Assembly (NCBI RefSeq): GCF_000730425.1
Contig: NZ_CP008896.1
Coordinates: 1,736,001-1,800,000, forward strand
Direction of reading: 5' to 3'
Length of the DNA: 64,000 nucleotides
DNA from: Pseudomonas fluorescens
GTDB lineage: Bacteria > Pseudomonadota > Gammaproteobacteria > Pseudomonadales > Pseudomonadaceae
Shown: piece after piece, positions 27,303-36,319 of the stretch
How the letters are laid out: each line of letters starts with the position of its first letter
How positions within the stretch are numbered: the first letter of the stretch is position 1
Notes under the pieces: generated by a model
Databases searched by the model: none
What the model was told of the DNA's origin: nothing
The model's input: the letters and a program-made list of their open reading frames with translations, nothing else
Translations under genes and position numbers: made by a program

Positions 27303-27592
27303 CTGACAGTCAGGCATGCCCCGGTCATCTCATCACTGCCTTCACCCGACTCAGGATCTCGCGGCGCTGGTCTCGTCAGCCAGTGCAGCCTCCACCCGCC
27401 CACTTCCTCGGAAGTGCTCAGGAGGTCAGATCATGAGATGCCCAAGCTCCCGGTCGTAAGGAGCCGCCAGTCCCGCGTGAGTGGACAACCCTCACAGGCC
27501 GCAGGGGCCTTGATCCCTGATAACACTCAACATTCTTGGCGGGATGACGTGGGGAAGGTTTTAAAAGTATTGGCTTCGAGAGGCGTTCGATC

Positions 27593-28563
27593 ATGGCACT
27601 GGTGGGCAGGCGAGATGGACGCAATTTTGGCTATGGCCGGCAACTGAGTTATGCCGGGCCGCAGGCATTGCGCGATCTATTTGGCGGCGGGCATTACGGG
27701 ACCGTCAAGGCGCACAGTGATCGCTGGCAGGCGTTTGTACGCTGGTGTCGCTCGGAGGATGGGCCAGGGTTTAACGATGCGCGGCAGATTGATCGGCAGA
27801 CCTTGCTGGACTACGCCGGACATCTGCGCCAGCACGTTGAACAAGGCGCTATCGGCATCGCCACCGCGCAAAACCGGTTGTCCAGCGTGAACCGAACGAT
27901 GGCTGCGCTGCGCGGTGATCAGTATGTGAAGGTGGCGAGTCCGAGCAAGGCGTTGGGAATGCGGCGCACCAGTGTTCGTCGCTCGGTGCCGCAAGGCCAA
28001 GACCGCGAACACGTGAAGCGGGTCGTAGACGGGCTCTGCGGACATCAGCAGTCGCGCGCCGCCTCCATCGCGCAGTTGGCGCGAGCAACCGGTATGCGCT
28101 TACGCGAGGCGATTTTGGCCGACCTTCCCCGACTACAACGGGAAGCCGAGCAACTCGGGAGGATCAACATCCAAGACGGCACCAAAGGTGGCCGATCCGG
28201 CGCCTCGGCCCCTCGGTGGATGAGCACATCCTCGACGCACTGGCATTCGCCCTTCAAGTCTCGCCTGACGGTAGCCGCAACCTGCTTGCAGCGAATGAAC
28301 GCTACCTCGATTTCCAACAGGTAATCGTTCGCCCCGCACGGGAGATTCTCCATGCGCACAACCTCAAGGGTTTCCACGAATTGCGGGCGACCTATGCGTG
28401 CAAACGCTATGAGCAAATCACCCAGCATCCTGCACCCATCAACGGTGGCAGCTGCTACCAGCCCGACCGACACCTCGATCAGGAGGCCCGAGCACAAATC
28501 AGCTATGAGCTGGGGCACGGTCGTATCGACGTAGTTTCGGCTTACATAGGGGGCCGAGCATGA
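27593..28563 (+). pseudogene. Second tyrosine recombinase, broken by a frameshift
   Basis: Frame 1 (from ATG 27593) carries the core-binding part (GTVKAHSDRWQAFVRWCRSE, then AQNRLSSVNRTMAALRGDQY) and the first catalytic Arg region LARATGMRLREAILADL, up to about 28200. The protein continues in another frame from about 28216 (DEHILDALAFALQ) with HELRATYACKRYEQ, SYELGHGRIDVVSAYIGG, i.e. the HxLR, His and Tyr catalytic motifs. The two parts make one ~320-residue integrase-domain protein of the kind seen on Pseudomonas integrative elements. The shift lies between 28185 and 28216. A sequencing error is possible, but the next gene is also frameshifted. Confidence 0.8.
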
Positions 28564-28861
28564 GTAAGGCATTCGATATGGAGTTGTTCCTGGCGGGCGG
28601 GTCTCATACCACACGCCAACGCCACCTGCGTCAGCGAAGGCTATCCAAACAGCAATAGCTGATCGCTGGCGACGCGACAATCCATGGACTTGGCAGCAAA
28701 AGCATCTCGCATGGTTCCTATATCACCATATGAACCAGCACGCTGAATCGACGCGCTATTACTATCTGCTGACCGTGCACTTGCTTGCTCATCGTCTAGG
28801 AAAGTCCTGGCAGTTCAACCGCCAAACAAGGGCCAACAACCGGCCAAAAACGAACCTTTGA
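28560..28861 (+). pseudogene. Companion gene of the recombinase, frameshifted
   Basis: Starts ATG 28560, overlapping the recombinase stop as ATGA. It reads MSKAFDMELFLAGGSHTTRQ and hits a stop at about 28658. From about 28635 a second frame continues IQTAIADRWRRDNPWTWQQK, HLAWFLYHHMNQ, ESTRYYYLLTVHLLAHRLGK to a TGA at 28859. The joined product (~100 residues) is the small protein usually found after integrase-domain recombinases in pseudomonads. Function unknown. Confidence 0.7.
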
Positions 28862-28877
28862 GCAGGGTATCAAGATG

Positions 28878-29315
28878 TCAGCGAAGTACCGTCAGATAGA
28901 CACCACAGGCTAGTGCCACCAGCCCAGCCGGGATGGCCAACAAGGAGATCTGGTCGATCATCTTTGACTGATAAATGACATCGGCGAGGTCGTCTGTCTC
29001 TGCGGATGCACGTCGCTTCAGTACGGGCACAAGGCACAGTGCATTGCCGAGAACAGCGATGCCTCCTGCCACAACTTTTAGGGCATAAATTCCGTCGAAG
29101 CGCGCAGGCTCGATGAGCAGCAATCCGGTCACCAGCACCACGCTGAAGGCGGGCATCTCGAAGAACAGATCGATCTGGCTGTGCAGCCTGGCGACTGTGA
29201 AGCCCTGACTCCGACTCTGTGCTCGGGTGCGTTCAAGCAGGTACTCGACCGCTACGACGCCCAGCCAGAAGGCCACGGCGAAAAGATGTAGTTGAAGCAA
29301 AAGGTTAAATCGCAT
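28878..29315 (-). CDS. Four-helix membrane protein, unknown function
   Basis: 145 residues, about four membrane helices (~5-25, ~52-70, ~75-97, ~120-143): MRFNLLLQLHLFAVAFWLGV, then MPAFSVVLVTGLLLIEPA, ALKVVAGGIAVLGNALCLVP and ISLLAIPAGLVALACGVYL. Last gene of the island's acyl-CoA operon, 10 bases after the enoyl-CoA hydratase gene. It could be a carrier or a redox partner. No family is assigned. Confidence 0.75.
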   Translation of the reverse strand: MRFNLLLQLHLFAVAFWLGVVAVEYLLERTRAQSRSQGFTVARLHSQIDLFFEMPAFSVVLVTGLLLIEPARFDGIYALKVVAGGIAVLGNALCLVPVLKRRASAETDDLADVIYQSKMIDQISLLAIPAGLVALACGVYLTVLR

Positions 29316-29325
29316 GGTGTTCTCC

Positions 29326-30159
29326 TCAGTCCCTGATCAAACCTGGCGTCTTAGTTGGTGCATCGGAGCGTCTGTCGGGATGATCGCGCTCAAGAAAGCG
29401 ACGCAGCCCCTCGCGGGTCTCGGGTTGATGGATGGAACGGTTGAAGCACTCCGCCTCGATGCGCAAGCCCTCAGCCAGGGGTTGACCATAGCCGCGGATC
29501 GCGGCCTCCTTGTCCGCGCACATGGCGGGTTGAGGGAGGGCACAGAGGAATTTGGCCAGCTCCATCGCACGCTCCAGTGAGCGCCCTTTGGGGACCACTT
29601 CATTGGCCAAGCCAATGGAGAGGGCTTCAGAGGCCGAGATGACCTTGCCTGTCAGGATCAGCTCCATTGCCCTGCCCAACCCCACGATGCGCGGCAGGCG
29701 TTGGCTGCCGCCATCGGCCAGGCCAATGTTCCAGCGGCGACAGGTCACACCGAAGGAGGCGTGCTCCTCGGCGATGCGCATGTCTGCGAAGCAGGCCCAT
29801 TCCAGGCCGCCGGCGTAGGCAGCGCCATTCACAGCAGCGATCACGGGCTTGTAGATGTCCGTCCAACGGCTGGGTCCGAGAATACCCGGGCGCTCGCCGC
29901 GGTCGTGCGCAGCAATCTCGTCCGCGGTGGAAGGCACCAGGTCAAATCCTGCCTCAAGGTCTCCACCGGTACAGAAAGCTTTGTCGCCGGCACCAGTGAT
30001 GATCGCAACCAGAGCACTCTGGTCATCCCGGAAACGTGTCCAGGCCTCCACCAGCTCCAAGTGGGTGGTTGGCCCAATGCAGTTGCGCTTGTCTGGGCGA
30101 TTGAAACGGATGACCCTGATAGGGCCGTGTGTCTCGTAGTCGATTTGGGTAAAAGCCAT
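29326..30159 (-). CDS. Enoyl-CoA hydratase/isomerase (crotonase family)
   Basis: 277 residues. Crotonase fold: IRVIRFNRPDKRNCIGP, oxyanion-hole segment DKAFCTGGDLEAGFDL and second oxyanion strand VIAAVNGAAYAGGLEWACFADMRIA. The glutamate expected in the catalytic loop of true hydratases is not obvious in ASFGVTCRRWNIGLADGGSQRL (the loop carries D), so it may be an isomerase, dehydratase or hydrolase instead. Sixth gene of the island operon, 37 bases after the nitroreductase gene. Confidence 0.88.
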   Translation of the reverse strand: MAFTQIDYETHGPIRVIRFNRPDKRNCIGPTTHLELVEAWTRFRDDQSALVAIITGAGDKAFCTGGDLEAGFDLVPSTADEIAAHDRGERPGILGPSRWTDIYKPVIAAVNGAAYAGGLEWACFADMRIAEEHASFGVTCRRWNIGLADGGSQRLPRIVGLGRAMELILTGKVISASEALSIGLANEVVPKGRSLERAMELAKFLCALPQPAMCADKEAAIRGYGQPLAEGLRIEAECFNRSIHQPETREGLRRFLERDHPDRRSDAPTKTPGLIRD

Positions 30160-30196
30160 AGCAGCTAGCCCTCTTGTTATTGTTCTGTGCGGATGA

Positions 30197-30931
30197 TCAA
30201 TGCCACGCCACGCGCTGATTGAGCGGGAAGCGCAACCGTGGGTTGTAGACCGCGCGTTCTCCCGGCATCCCGACCGCCAGCAGCATGACTGGGATTGCGC
30301 CTTTCGGAACGGGCAGCACCTGCTTCAGACGCTTCTCATCGAAGCCCTCCATGGGGCAGGTGCTGTAGCCGTGGCTCTGGAACGCCAGCATCAGGTTCTG
30401 CGCCGCCAGCGCTGTCGACTTCACGGCCCAGAGTCGCATCTGTTCCAGGCTATTGGGCGTGCGCATGACGGGGCGCCTGAAGCCCATCAGCCTGACCATC
30501 TGTCGTTTGAGCAAACCGCGCCAACCCAACCAGCCCTGGTTGTACTGGAATGGGGCGCTGTTCTTGTAGAAATGCTCAATCGCCTTGGGCACAGCGGGTT
30601 CTGGCCAAAGCCTGAGTACATCGGCACATGCCTGTTCCCAGGTGTTCGAATGTGCGAACACGGCAATGATCAGCGGTGCTTTCGCAGCGCTCTGGCCCAA
30701 ACACACAGGCTGCAGTTGTTGCAGGAGATCGGGATTGCGTACGACATGAAAAGACCAAGGCTGCAGATTGCATGAGCTAGGTGCCAGCATTGCCAGCTCC
30801 AGGCACTCCTGGATAACCGCCTTGGGCACCGCTTCGGCCGTGAAACGTCGCACTGCGCGCCGACTTTCGACCAGTGAGCGGAATACCTTGGCGGATGCAG
30901 AAAACTCTGTGCGTGGCGCGGTGGTGCTCAT
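30197..30931 (-). CDS. Nitroreductase-family flavoprotein
   Basis: 244 residues from the ATG at 30931, which shares one base with the hydrolase stop (TGATG); an in-frame ATG nine bases upstream is possible. Nitroreductase fold: FRSLVESRRAVRRFTAEAVP (FMN phosphate site), MLAPSSCNLQPWSFHVV and ALAAQNLMLAFQSHGYSTCPMEGFDEK. Such enzymes use NAD(P)H to reduce nitro, enone or quinone groups, or desaturate. In an acyl-CoA operon it may reduce a ring or a double bond of the substrate. Substrate unknown. Confidence 0.88.
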   Translation of the reverse strand: MSTTAPRTEFSASAKVFRSLVESRRAVRRFTAEAVPKAVIQECLELAMLAPSSCNLQPWSFHVVRNPDLLQQLQPVCLGQSAAKAPLIIAVFAHSNTWEQACADVLRLWPEPAVPKAIEHFYKNSAPFQYNQGWLGWRGLLKRQMVRLMGFRRPVMRTPNSLEQMRLWAVKSTALAAQNLMLAFQSHGYSTCPMEGFDEKRLKQVLPVPKGAIPVMLLAVGMPGERAVYNPRLRFPLNQRVAWH

Positions 30932-31851
30932 CAGCGGCATCCCGTGCCAGCGCGACTTTGCGTCGTTGTACTGTTGCTCTGCGCCGCAAACCAGTTGAGC
31001 ACCTCGTCCCAGGCATCCGTAGCTGAAGCCCGGAAATACCCCATGTGACCGATGGGGTGCTTTTTCGTCTCGGGATGGAGATCACGCGTCAGCAACGGAG
31101 CATTGCGATAACCCTTGAGGAAGGCGTCTCGCGAGGCAGGAGGCGCCCATGGGTCATCCACCGCATTGGCGAAGACGCAGGGCATGCGGACTTCTGCATA
31201 AAGGCTGGCGACCGGAGCCATTGAGGGATCGTCGAAGAAGTAATGGGGGTGGGCACACCAGCGCCGCCAGTCTTTGTAGACACCCAGCGGCAGGTCATCG
31301 CCCATCCCCAGCATGCTCCAGGCCATGTAGCCCTTGTACGCGACGATCAGCGGCAGAACACAAGACCACAGCAGGCGAACCTTGAAGGCTTCAAGCCTGG
31401 GCATCCACCCGGCCCATCCGGCGCCAGTACCGAAGCAATAGGCAGAAGTGATCTTGTGATGATTGGGCAGCAAGCCCAGAGCATGCCCACCAAAGGAGTG
31501 GCCGACCCAGAACAGCGGAGTCCTGCCATCGTCCATGTGCTCAACGGCTGCTGCCAGATCGCGAAAGCCCCAGTCCAGGTAGGACATCTCGAAACCTTTC
31601 AGGGATGTGGGCCTGGACTCTCCGATACCTCGGTAATCGACAGTCAGGACGTTGAAGCCTTGTTTACTGGCATGCTCGGCGAAGCGGCGGTAGAAACGCT
31701 GTTGCACACCGGTCGCACCGGCCATGATCAGGTTGCCCTTCAGATTGCCCTGTGCTGAATAGCGGGTGGCGGCGAGGCGGTAGCCGTCGTCGGCCACTAG
31801 CGTCAGTTGATCAATCACCGAGAAGGTGGCGGCTGAATTAGGCAGAGTCAT
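30931..31851 (-). CDS. Alpha/beta hydrolase
   Basis: 306 residues. The nucleophile elbow is GHSFGGHAL, the likely acid Asp lies in NAVDDPWAPP, and the His in GHMGYFRA. N-terminal LVADDGYRLAATRYSA, then VLTVDYRGIGESRP. It resembles the YheT-like group of predicted esterases rather than a lipase (no signal peptide). Coupled both ways: overlaps the ligase gene by four bases and the nitroreductase by one. Possibly frees the acid later activated by the ligase. Confidence 0.87.
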   Translation of the reverse strand: MTLPNSAATFSVIDQLTLVADDGYRLAATRYSAQGNLKGNLIMAGATGVQQRFYRRFAEHASKQGFNVLTVDYRGIGESRPTSLKGFEMSYLDWGFRDLAAAVEHMDDGRTPLFWVGHSFGGHALGLLPNHHKITSAYCFGTGAGWAGWMPRLEAFKVRLLWSCVLPLIVAYKGYMAWSMLGMGDDLPLGVYKDWRRWCAHPHYFFDDPSMAPVASLYAEVRMPCVFANAVDDPWAPPASRDAFLKGYRNAPLLTRDLHPETKKHPIGHMGYFRASATDAWDEVLNWFAAQSNSTTTQSRAGTGCR

Positions 31852-33539
31852 TCAGAGCACTCCTGCTGTTCTGCGCCAACCAGTTCTTTTCGGAGAATCT
31901 TGCCCACATTGCTCTTGGGCAAGTCGTCTCGGAAGATGATGCGGCGGGGACGCTTGTAGCTGACTAGATACTTTTCGCAGTGTGCGATCACGTGGACCTC
32001 ATCCAGATAGGGTTGGCGACGAACGACGTAGGCGATGGGTATTTCTCCGGCCTTCTCGTCAGGAGCCGGCACGACCGCCGACTCCATCACCCCGGGGTGA
32101 GCATTCAGAACTCGCTCGATCTCCGAAGGGAAGACTTTGAATCCCGAGGAAATGATCATTTCCTTTTTGCGGTCGACCAGGCGCAGATAGCCGTCCGGGT
32201 CGAAGAGACCGATGTCCCCCGTGCGGAAGAAGCCATCGCTGGTGAATGCAGACGCGTTTTCTTCGGGCCGTCGCCAGTAACCGGCCATGATGGCGGGGCT
32301 GCGCACACATATCTCGCCGGCACCGACGGTGACCTCGTCGTCATTCTCGCTTCGTAGGGAAATTTCAATTCCCGCTACTGGCAAACCTACCGAGCCGGGG
32401 CGGGAGCGTCCGGCCGGGTTGCAGGAAATCAGTCCGGTTTCAGTCATACCGTAGGCTTCGGTGATATGGCAGCCAGTGATCCGGTGCCAGAACTTGGCCG
32501 TGGACTCGCTGACCGGCATGCCCGCACCGAGGCAGAGAGCGAGGTCCGTGAAGTCCTGCGAGTGAAATTCTTCGTTCTCCAGGAGCGAGTTGTAGAGGGT
32601 GTTGACGCCGGGGAAACTGCTTATGCGGTGCCGGGACCACTCTTTGACAAACGCCGTGGTATCGCGTGGATTCATCACCAATACCGCTTTACCGCCTTTG
32701 GCCAGGGTGAAGAGCAGATTGCCCAGGCCGAGAATGTGGTAGAGCGGCACCGCGAGCAGCAACACGTAATCCGGCTCGGCCCTGCCTAAAAGATGCGGAC
32801 GCAGAGCCGAATGCTGTTGGCCAACGTTGAACAGCAAAGCCCGATGACTGATGGGCACTCCTTTGGGCTGCCCTGTAGTGCCACCGCTATAGATTATGAA
32901 GGCCGTCTGCTCGGCTGTAATGGGCGCGCGTTGACTTAGTTTGGTCGCACGAGTCGCTACGACCTTGCGCCAGTCGACGGCTCCTTCTATGCGGGTGAAC
33001 TTACTACCCAAGCGTCGATGAGCTACCCAATTAACCAATGACCGTCGCCAGCCTAGTTGATCACCTGGGGCGACTTGCACAGCAATACTTACACCGGCCT
33101 TGAGCATGGCCTGCTGGACACCCTGGCCCATGGGTTCGAAGAGAAATACGGCTTTGACTTCACTGTCCTTGAAAACCTGCGCCAGCTCCTGCGGCGTATA
33201 CAAAGGGTTCACACAGACGGCGATCAAACCCGCCCGGATTATTCCCAGGCACGCCACCGGATGGGCGAGCATGTTCGGCAAAGCGACTGCAACCCGAGCT
33301 CCCGGTTGCAGCCCCTGGTTGATCAACCAGGTCGCTACCGCAGCACTCAGATTCTGTAATCGCTCGTAGCTTATGTTGGCACCCATTGCCGACAGGGCCG
33401 GGGCTTTAGGCGTTTTCATAGCGCTACGCTGCAGCAGCTCTTCTATGGTGCAAACCCCAAGGTCAGCAAGCTCGCTGCCACTCTGCGGGGTACTGACTAA
33501 CTTCAGTTTCTCATTATCTTTTTTATTTGAACGATTCAT
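31848..33539 (-). CDS. Acyl-CoA synthetase (FadD-like AMP-binding enzyme)
   Basis: 563 residues: activates a carboxylic acid as acyl-AMP then acyl-CoA. Motifs: phosphate loop IIYSGGTTGQPKG, A5 motif TEAYGMTETG, A7/A8 FFRTGDIGLFDPDGYLRLVDRKKEMIISSG and C-terminal catalytic lysine region LPKSNVGKILRKEL. Very close in style to long-chain fatty acid CoA ligases. As the only ligase in the island it probably commits the substrate to the pathway. Confidence 0.93.
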   Translation of the reverse strand: MNRSNKKDNEKLKLVSTPQSGSELADLGVCTIEELLQRSAMKTPKAPALSAMGANISYERLQNLSAAVATWLINQGLQPGARVAVALPNMLAHPVACLGIIRAGLIAVCVNPLYTPQELAQVFKDSEVKAVFLFEPMGQGVQQAMLKAGVSIAVQVAPGDQLGWRRSLVNWVAHRRLGSKFTRIEGAVDWRKVVATRATKLSQRAPITAEQTAFIIYSGGTTGQPKGVPISHRALLFNVGQQHSALRPHLLGRAEPDYVLLLAVPLYHILGLGNLLFTLAKGGKAVLVMNPRDTTAFVKEWSRHRISSFPGVNTLYNSLLENEEFHSQDFTDLALCLGAGMPVSESTAKFWHRITGCHITEAYGMTETGLISCNPAGRSRPGSVGLPVAGIEISLRSENDDEVTVGAGEICVRSPAIMAGYWRRPEENASAFTSDGFFRTGDIGLFDPDGYLRLVDRKKEMIISSGFKVFPSEIERVLNAHPGVMESAVVPAPDEKAGEIPIAYVVRRQPYLDEVHVIAHCEKYLVSYKRPRRIIFRDDLPKSNVGKILRKELVGAEQQECSE

Positions 33540-33551
33540 CTGTGGTCCGCC

Positions 33552-35327
33552 CTAGCAGAGTTGGATCTGTTCGAGCAGCCCAAGACGCGATGCATTGCGC
33601 TTCAGCTTTTCGATAAGTGAAGGAACACGTACTTCGGCTTCGGAAAAATACAGACGGGCCAGAGCAGGTTTGCTTCTGAGGAATTCTTCATCAGACGTTG
33701 ACGGCGCGACGGCATCCGCGATCCATGCCCACAAATAGCCAAAAACAACGGTACCCAGCAGTTCAAGGAAGTCCGGCGCAACCAAACCCACAACGTCCCG
33801 GTTGAAAACCGTATCGACCGATAGTTGCTGAACCAATGGTTCGAACTCGGTCCCCCATGACGCCAAGGTCGTGGCGACCCCTTCCAGTCCTGGACGCTGG
33901 CGCAGACGCTCGGCTAGCGCGGGGATGTGGCTGAGGAAGATCCCCAAGCGCTGTCCCTGATCGCTCAGAGTCTTGCGCCCTAGCAAGTCCAGAGACTGGA
34001 TGTAGTTCGTGCCTTCATAGATCGGACAGATGGCCGCATCGCGCAGCAGCTGCTCCATGCCGGTTTCGACGATGTAACCGTGCCCACCGAACAGCTGGAG
34101 AGCGGACGAGATATGTGTACCCGCGTGCTGAGACAGGTAGCCCTTGACGATGGGGGTCAACAACTCTGCCAGCTGTGAGGCCTCCTTGCGTCGCGCGTCA
34201 TCCGGGTGGCAACGCGCTTCATCAAGCAGGGTGCCGACCCAGGCGCAGAGCAAGCGTGCTGGCTCAATAAACAGCCGCTGCTGAACAAGGCTCGACTTGA
34301 TGCCAATATGACTTAACAGAGGGTCAGCGGGTTGATCGGGGTGCGTGGCACCATTCAGCGCGCGGCCTTGCAAGCGCTCCTGGGTATAGCGCAGCGCGTT
34401 TTGGTAAGCGACCTCGGCCAGACCTACGGTTTGGACACCGACGGCGAGCCGTGCGCTGTTCATCAGCAGGAACATGCAGGCAAGGCCACGGTTCAATTCG
34501 CCGACGCGGTAGCCCCTGGCATTCTCGAATGCCAGGGCGCATGTGGCGTTGGCACGAATGCCATGCTTGTGCTCAAGCGCGATGACCGACACCCCGTTGG
34601 CTGAGGCAGGAACCTCCAATTGGTATTTCGGCACGACGAATAGGCTGAGGCCGCCAGTACCTGCCGGGGCCCCTTCCGTTCTGGCGAGCACCAGGTGAAC
34701 GATGTTCTCGGTCAGGTCGTGATCGCCGTTCGAGATGAATATCTTGGTTCCACTCAGGAGGTAGGAGCCATCCGACTGCGTGACTGCAGTCGTGCGAATC
34801 AGACCAAGATCGCTGCCAGCCTGAGGCTCGGTAAGGCACATGGTGCCAAGCCATTCGCCACTGGCAAGCTTGTCGGAAAACAGGGATCGAACCCGCTCAT
34901 CGCCGAATCGGTCGACACAACGGAGAACACCTTCGCGCACGTTGGCGAAAATGCTGAAAGACAGGTTGGTGGAGGCGAGCATCTCGTCAAAGAAGACACC
35001 TGCCGTTCCTGGGAAACCTTGCCCCCCAATGGACAGTGGGACCGTCAGGGCGGGCCAGCCGTTCTCCTGAAACAGGCGGTAAGCTGACTTGAAGCCCTGT
35101 GGGGTTTTGACCCCACCCTGTTCAAGCCTGCAACCCTCGGCATCGCCGCTGCCGTTCAAGGGCAGCAGTTGCTCTTGGGTGAGCTCGGCACCGACCTCCA
35201 GAGTGGCCTTGAACAGGTCGACGTCGATATGGTGGTGCTGTGGCAGCAGAGGCAACAGCTCTGAAAGTCGAAGAACCTTGTGAGCGAGGAAGTTGAACTC
35301 CTCCAGTGGTGCTTGGTACTGCAGCAT
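33552..35327 (-). CDS. Acyl-CoA dehydrogenase, long form (DmdC/FadE5-like)
   Basis: 591 residues, longer than the ~380 of ordinary enzymes because of an N-terminal extension and a C-terminal domain typical of the DmdC/FadE5 subgroup. Seen: MCLTEPQAGSDLGLIRTTA (flavin site), TKIFISNGDHDL, LFGGHGYIVETGMEQLLRDA and the region with the probable catalytic glutamate, CPIYEGTNYIQSLDLLGR. FAD-dependent alpha,beta-desaturation of an acyl-CoA. Lies 12 bases before the ligase gene. Confidence 0.92.
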   Translation of the reverse strand: MLQYQAPLEEFNFLAHKVLRLSELLPLLPQHHHIDVDLFKATLEVGAELTQEQLLPLNGSGDAEGCRLEQGGVKTPQGFKSAYRLFQENGWPALTVPLSIGGQGFPGTAGVFFDEMLASTNLSFSIFANVREGVLRCVDRFGDERVRSLFSDKLASGEWLGTMCLTEPQAGSDLGLIRTTAVTQSDGSYLLSGTKIFISNGDHDLTENIVHLVLARTEGAPAGTGGLSLFVVPKYQLEVPASANGVSVIALEHKHGIRANATCALAFENARGYRVGELNRGLACMFLLMNSARLAVGVQTVGLAEVAYQNALRYTQERLQGRALNGATHPDQPADPLLSHIGIKSSLVQQRLFIEPARLLCAWVGTLLDEARCHPDDARRKEASQLAELLTPIVKGYLSQHAGTHISSALQLFGGHGYIVETGMEQLLRDAAICPIYEGTNYIQSLDLLGRKTLSDQGQRLGIFLSHIPALAERLRQRPGLEGVATTLASWGTEFEPLVQQLSVDTVFNRDVVGLVAPDFLELLGTVVFGYLWAWIADAVAPSTSDEEFLRSKPALARLYFSEAEVRVPSLIEKLKRNASRLGLLEQIQLC

Positions 35328-35348
35328 CTCTTGCCCCTGCCTTATTGG

Positions 35349-36146
35349 TTAACGACCTTTGAACACCGGTTCGCGCTTCTGCATCATCGCCATGACGCCT
35401 TCACGCACGTCTTCGCTCTTGATCAGCGTGAACAGCAGTTCGTTGAGCTTGGAGAGCGCGGCATCGTCACCCTCGTCGCGCGCCTGGAAGGCAGACTGCA
35501 GGGTGGCCTTGATGGCCAGCGGTGCGGCTTTGGCGATGCGCTCGGCGTACTCGATGGCGCGCGCCAGTTCCTGGCCTGGCTCAACGACCTCGGTCAACAA
35601 ACGCATAGCCAGCGCCTCGTCAGCCCCAAACTCTTCGCCGGTCAGCATGTAGCGCATGGCGTTAGTCCAACCTGCGGCCTGAGTAAAGCGCACGGTGGAG
35701 CCGCCAGACGGCGGAATGCCGCGCAGCACCTCCAGGTGGGCGAAGCGGGTGTTGCTGGCGGCAATCGCGATGTCGGCGTTGAGCACCAGCTCGATGCCCG
35801 CAGTCCAGCAGGTGCCTTGCACGGCGAGGACCACTGGTTTGGTGCGGCGCGGCTTCGAGACGCCCCACGGGTCGATACCCTCGTCCGGGTACTTGAAGCC
35901 GCCCGAAGCCAGCTTCGGCGTCAGCTCCATCAGATCGAGGCCTGCCGTGAAATGGTCGCCGTGGGCGAACACGACGGCGCAGCGCATTTCATCGTTGCGC
36001 TCGAATTCCCCCATGGCCAGGGCCAAGTCATTGAGCATGGCGCTGTCGAAAGCGTTGCGTTTGCCGGCCCGTTCAAGACCGATAAGGAACAGATGACCAC
36101 GCTGCTCTCGGGTAACGCGACCCGGACCGCTGTTTGCTTCGCTCAT
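35349..36146 (-). CDS. Enoyl-CoA hydratase/isomerase (crotonase family)
   Basis: 265 residues. Crotonase signatures: IGLERAGKRNAFDSAMLNDL, oxyanion loop HGDHFTAGLDLMELT, VVLAVQGTCWTAGIELVLNADIAIAA and LEVLRGIPPSGGSTVRFTQAAG. Its acidic residue pattern differs from classic hydratases and recalls subfamilies annotated only as crotonase/enoyl-CoA hydratase. First gene of the island's minus-strand operon; the divergent TetR gene and the operator lie just upstream. Confidence 0.9.
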   Translation of the reverse strand: MSEANSGPGRVTREQRGHLFLIGLERAGKRNAFDSAMLNDLALAMGEFERNDEMRCAVVFAHGDHFTAGLDLMELTPKLASGGFKYPDEGIDPWGVSKPRRTKPVVLAVQGTCWTAGIELVLNADIAIAASNTRFAHLEVLRGIPPSGGSTVRFTQAAGWTNAMRYMLTGEEFGADEALAMRLLTEVVEPGQELARAIEYAERIAKAAPLAIKATLQSAFQARDEGDDAALSKLNELLFTLIKSEDVREGVMAMMQKREPVFKGR

Positions 36147-36207
36147 GGGAGACTTCTCCTGGCTTAATGAGGGGGCTGCCTGGCAATTCCAGGCGGGCTC
36201 TAATTAC

Positions 36208-36251
36208 TTACCGAATGTTCGGTTTGATAAAACTAAACAAACATTCGGTAA
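36208..36251. promoter_or_regulatory. Operator: inverted TTACCGAATGTT pair between crotonase operon and TetR gene
   Basis: TTACCGAATGTT at 36208-36219 and its exact complement AACATTCGGTAA at 36240-36251, 20 bases apart. The left copy is itself part of ACCGAATGTTCGGT, a full palindrome. Placed in the divergent gap, it should be bound by the adjacent TetR protein to repress both directions. Confidence 0.75.
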
Positions 36252-36319
36252 CCGTCAAATTGAGACGCCAAGGCTTATGACGTAGAATCAATCTGCATGA
36301 TTTAGAGCAGGAGTAACCC

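Noticed and set aside
27041..27403. Minus-strand 120-residue frame in the island
   Set aside because: Covers the 14-bp hairpin and has the composition of an antisense frame.
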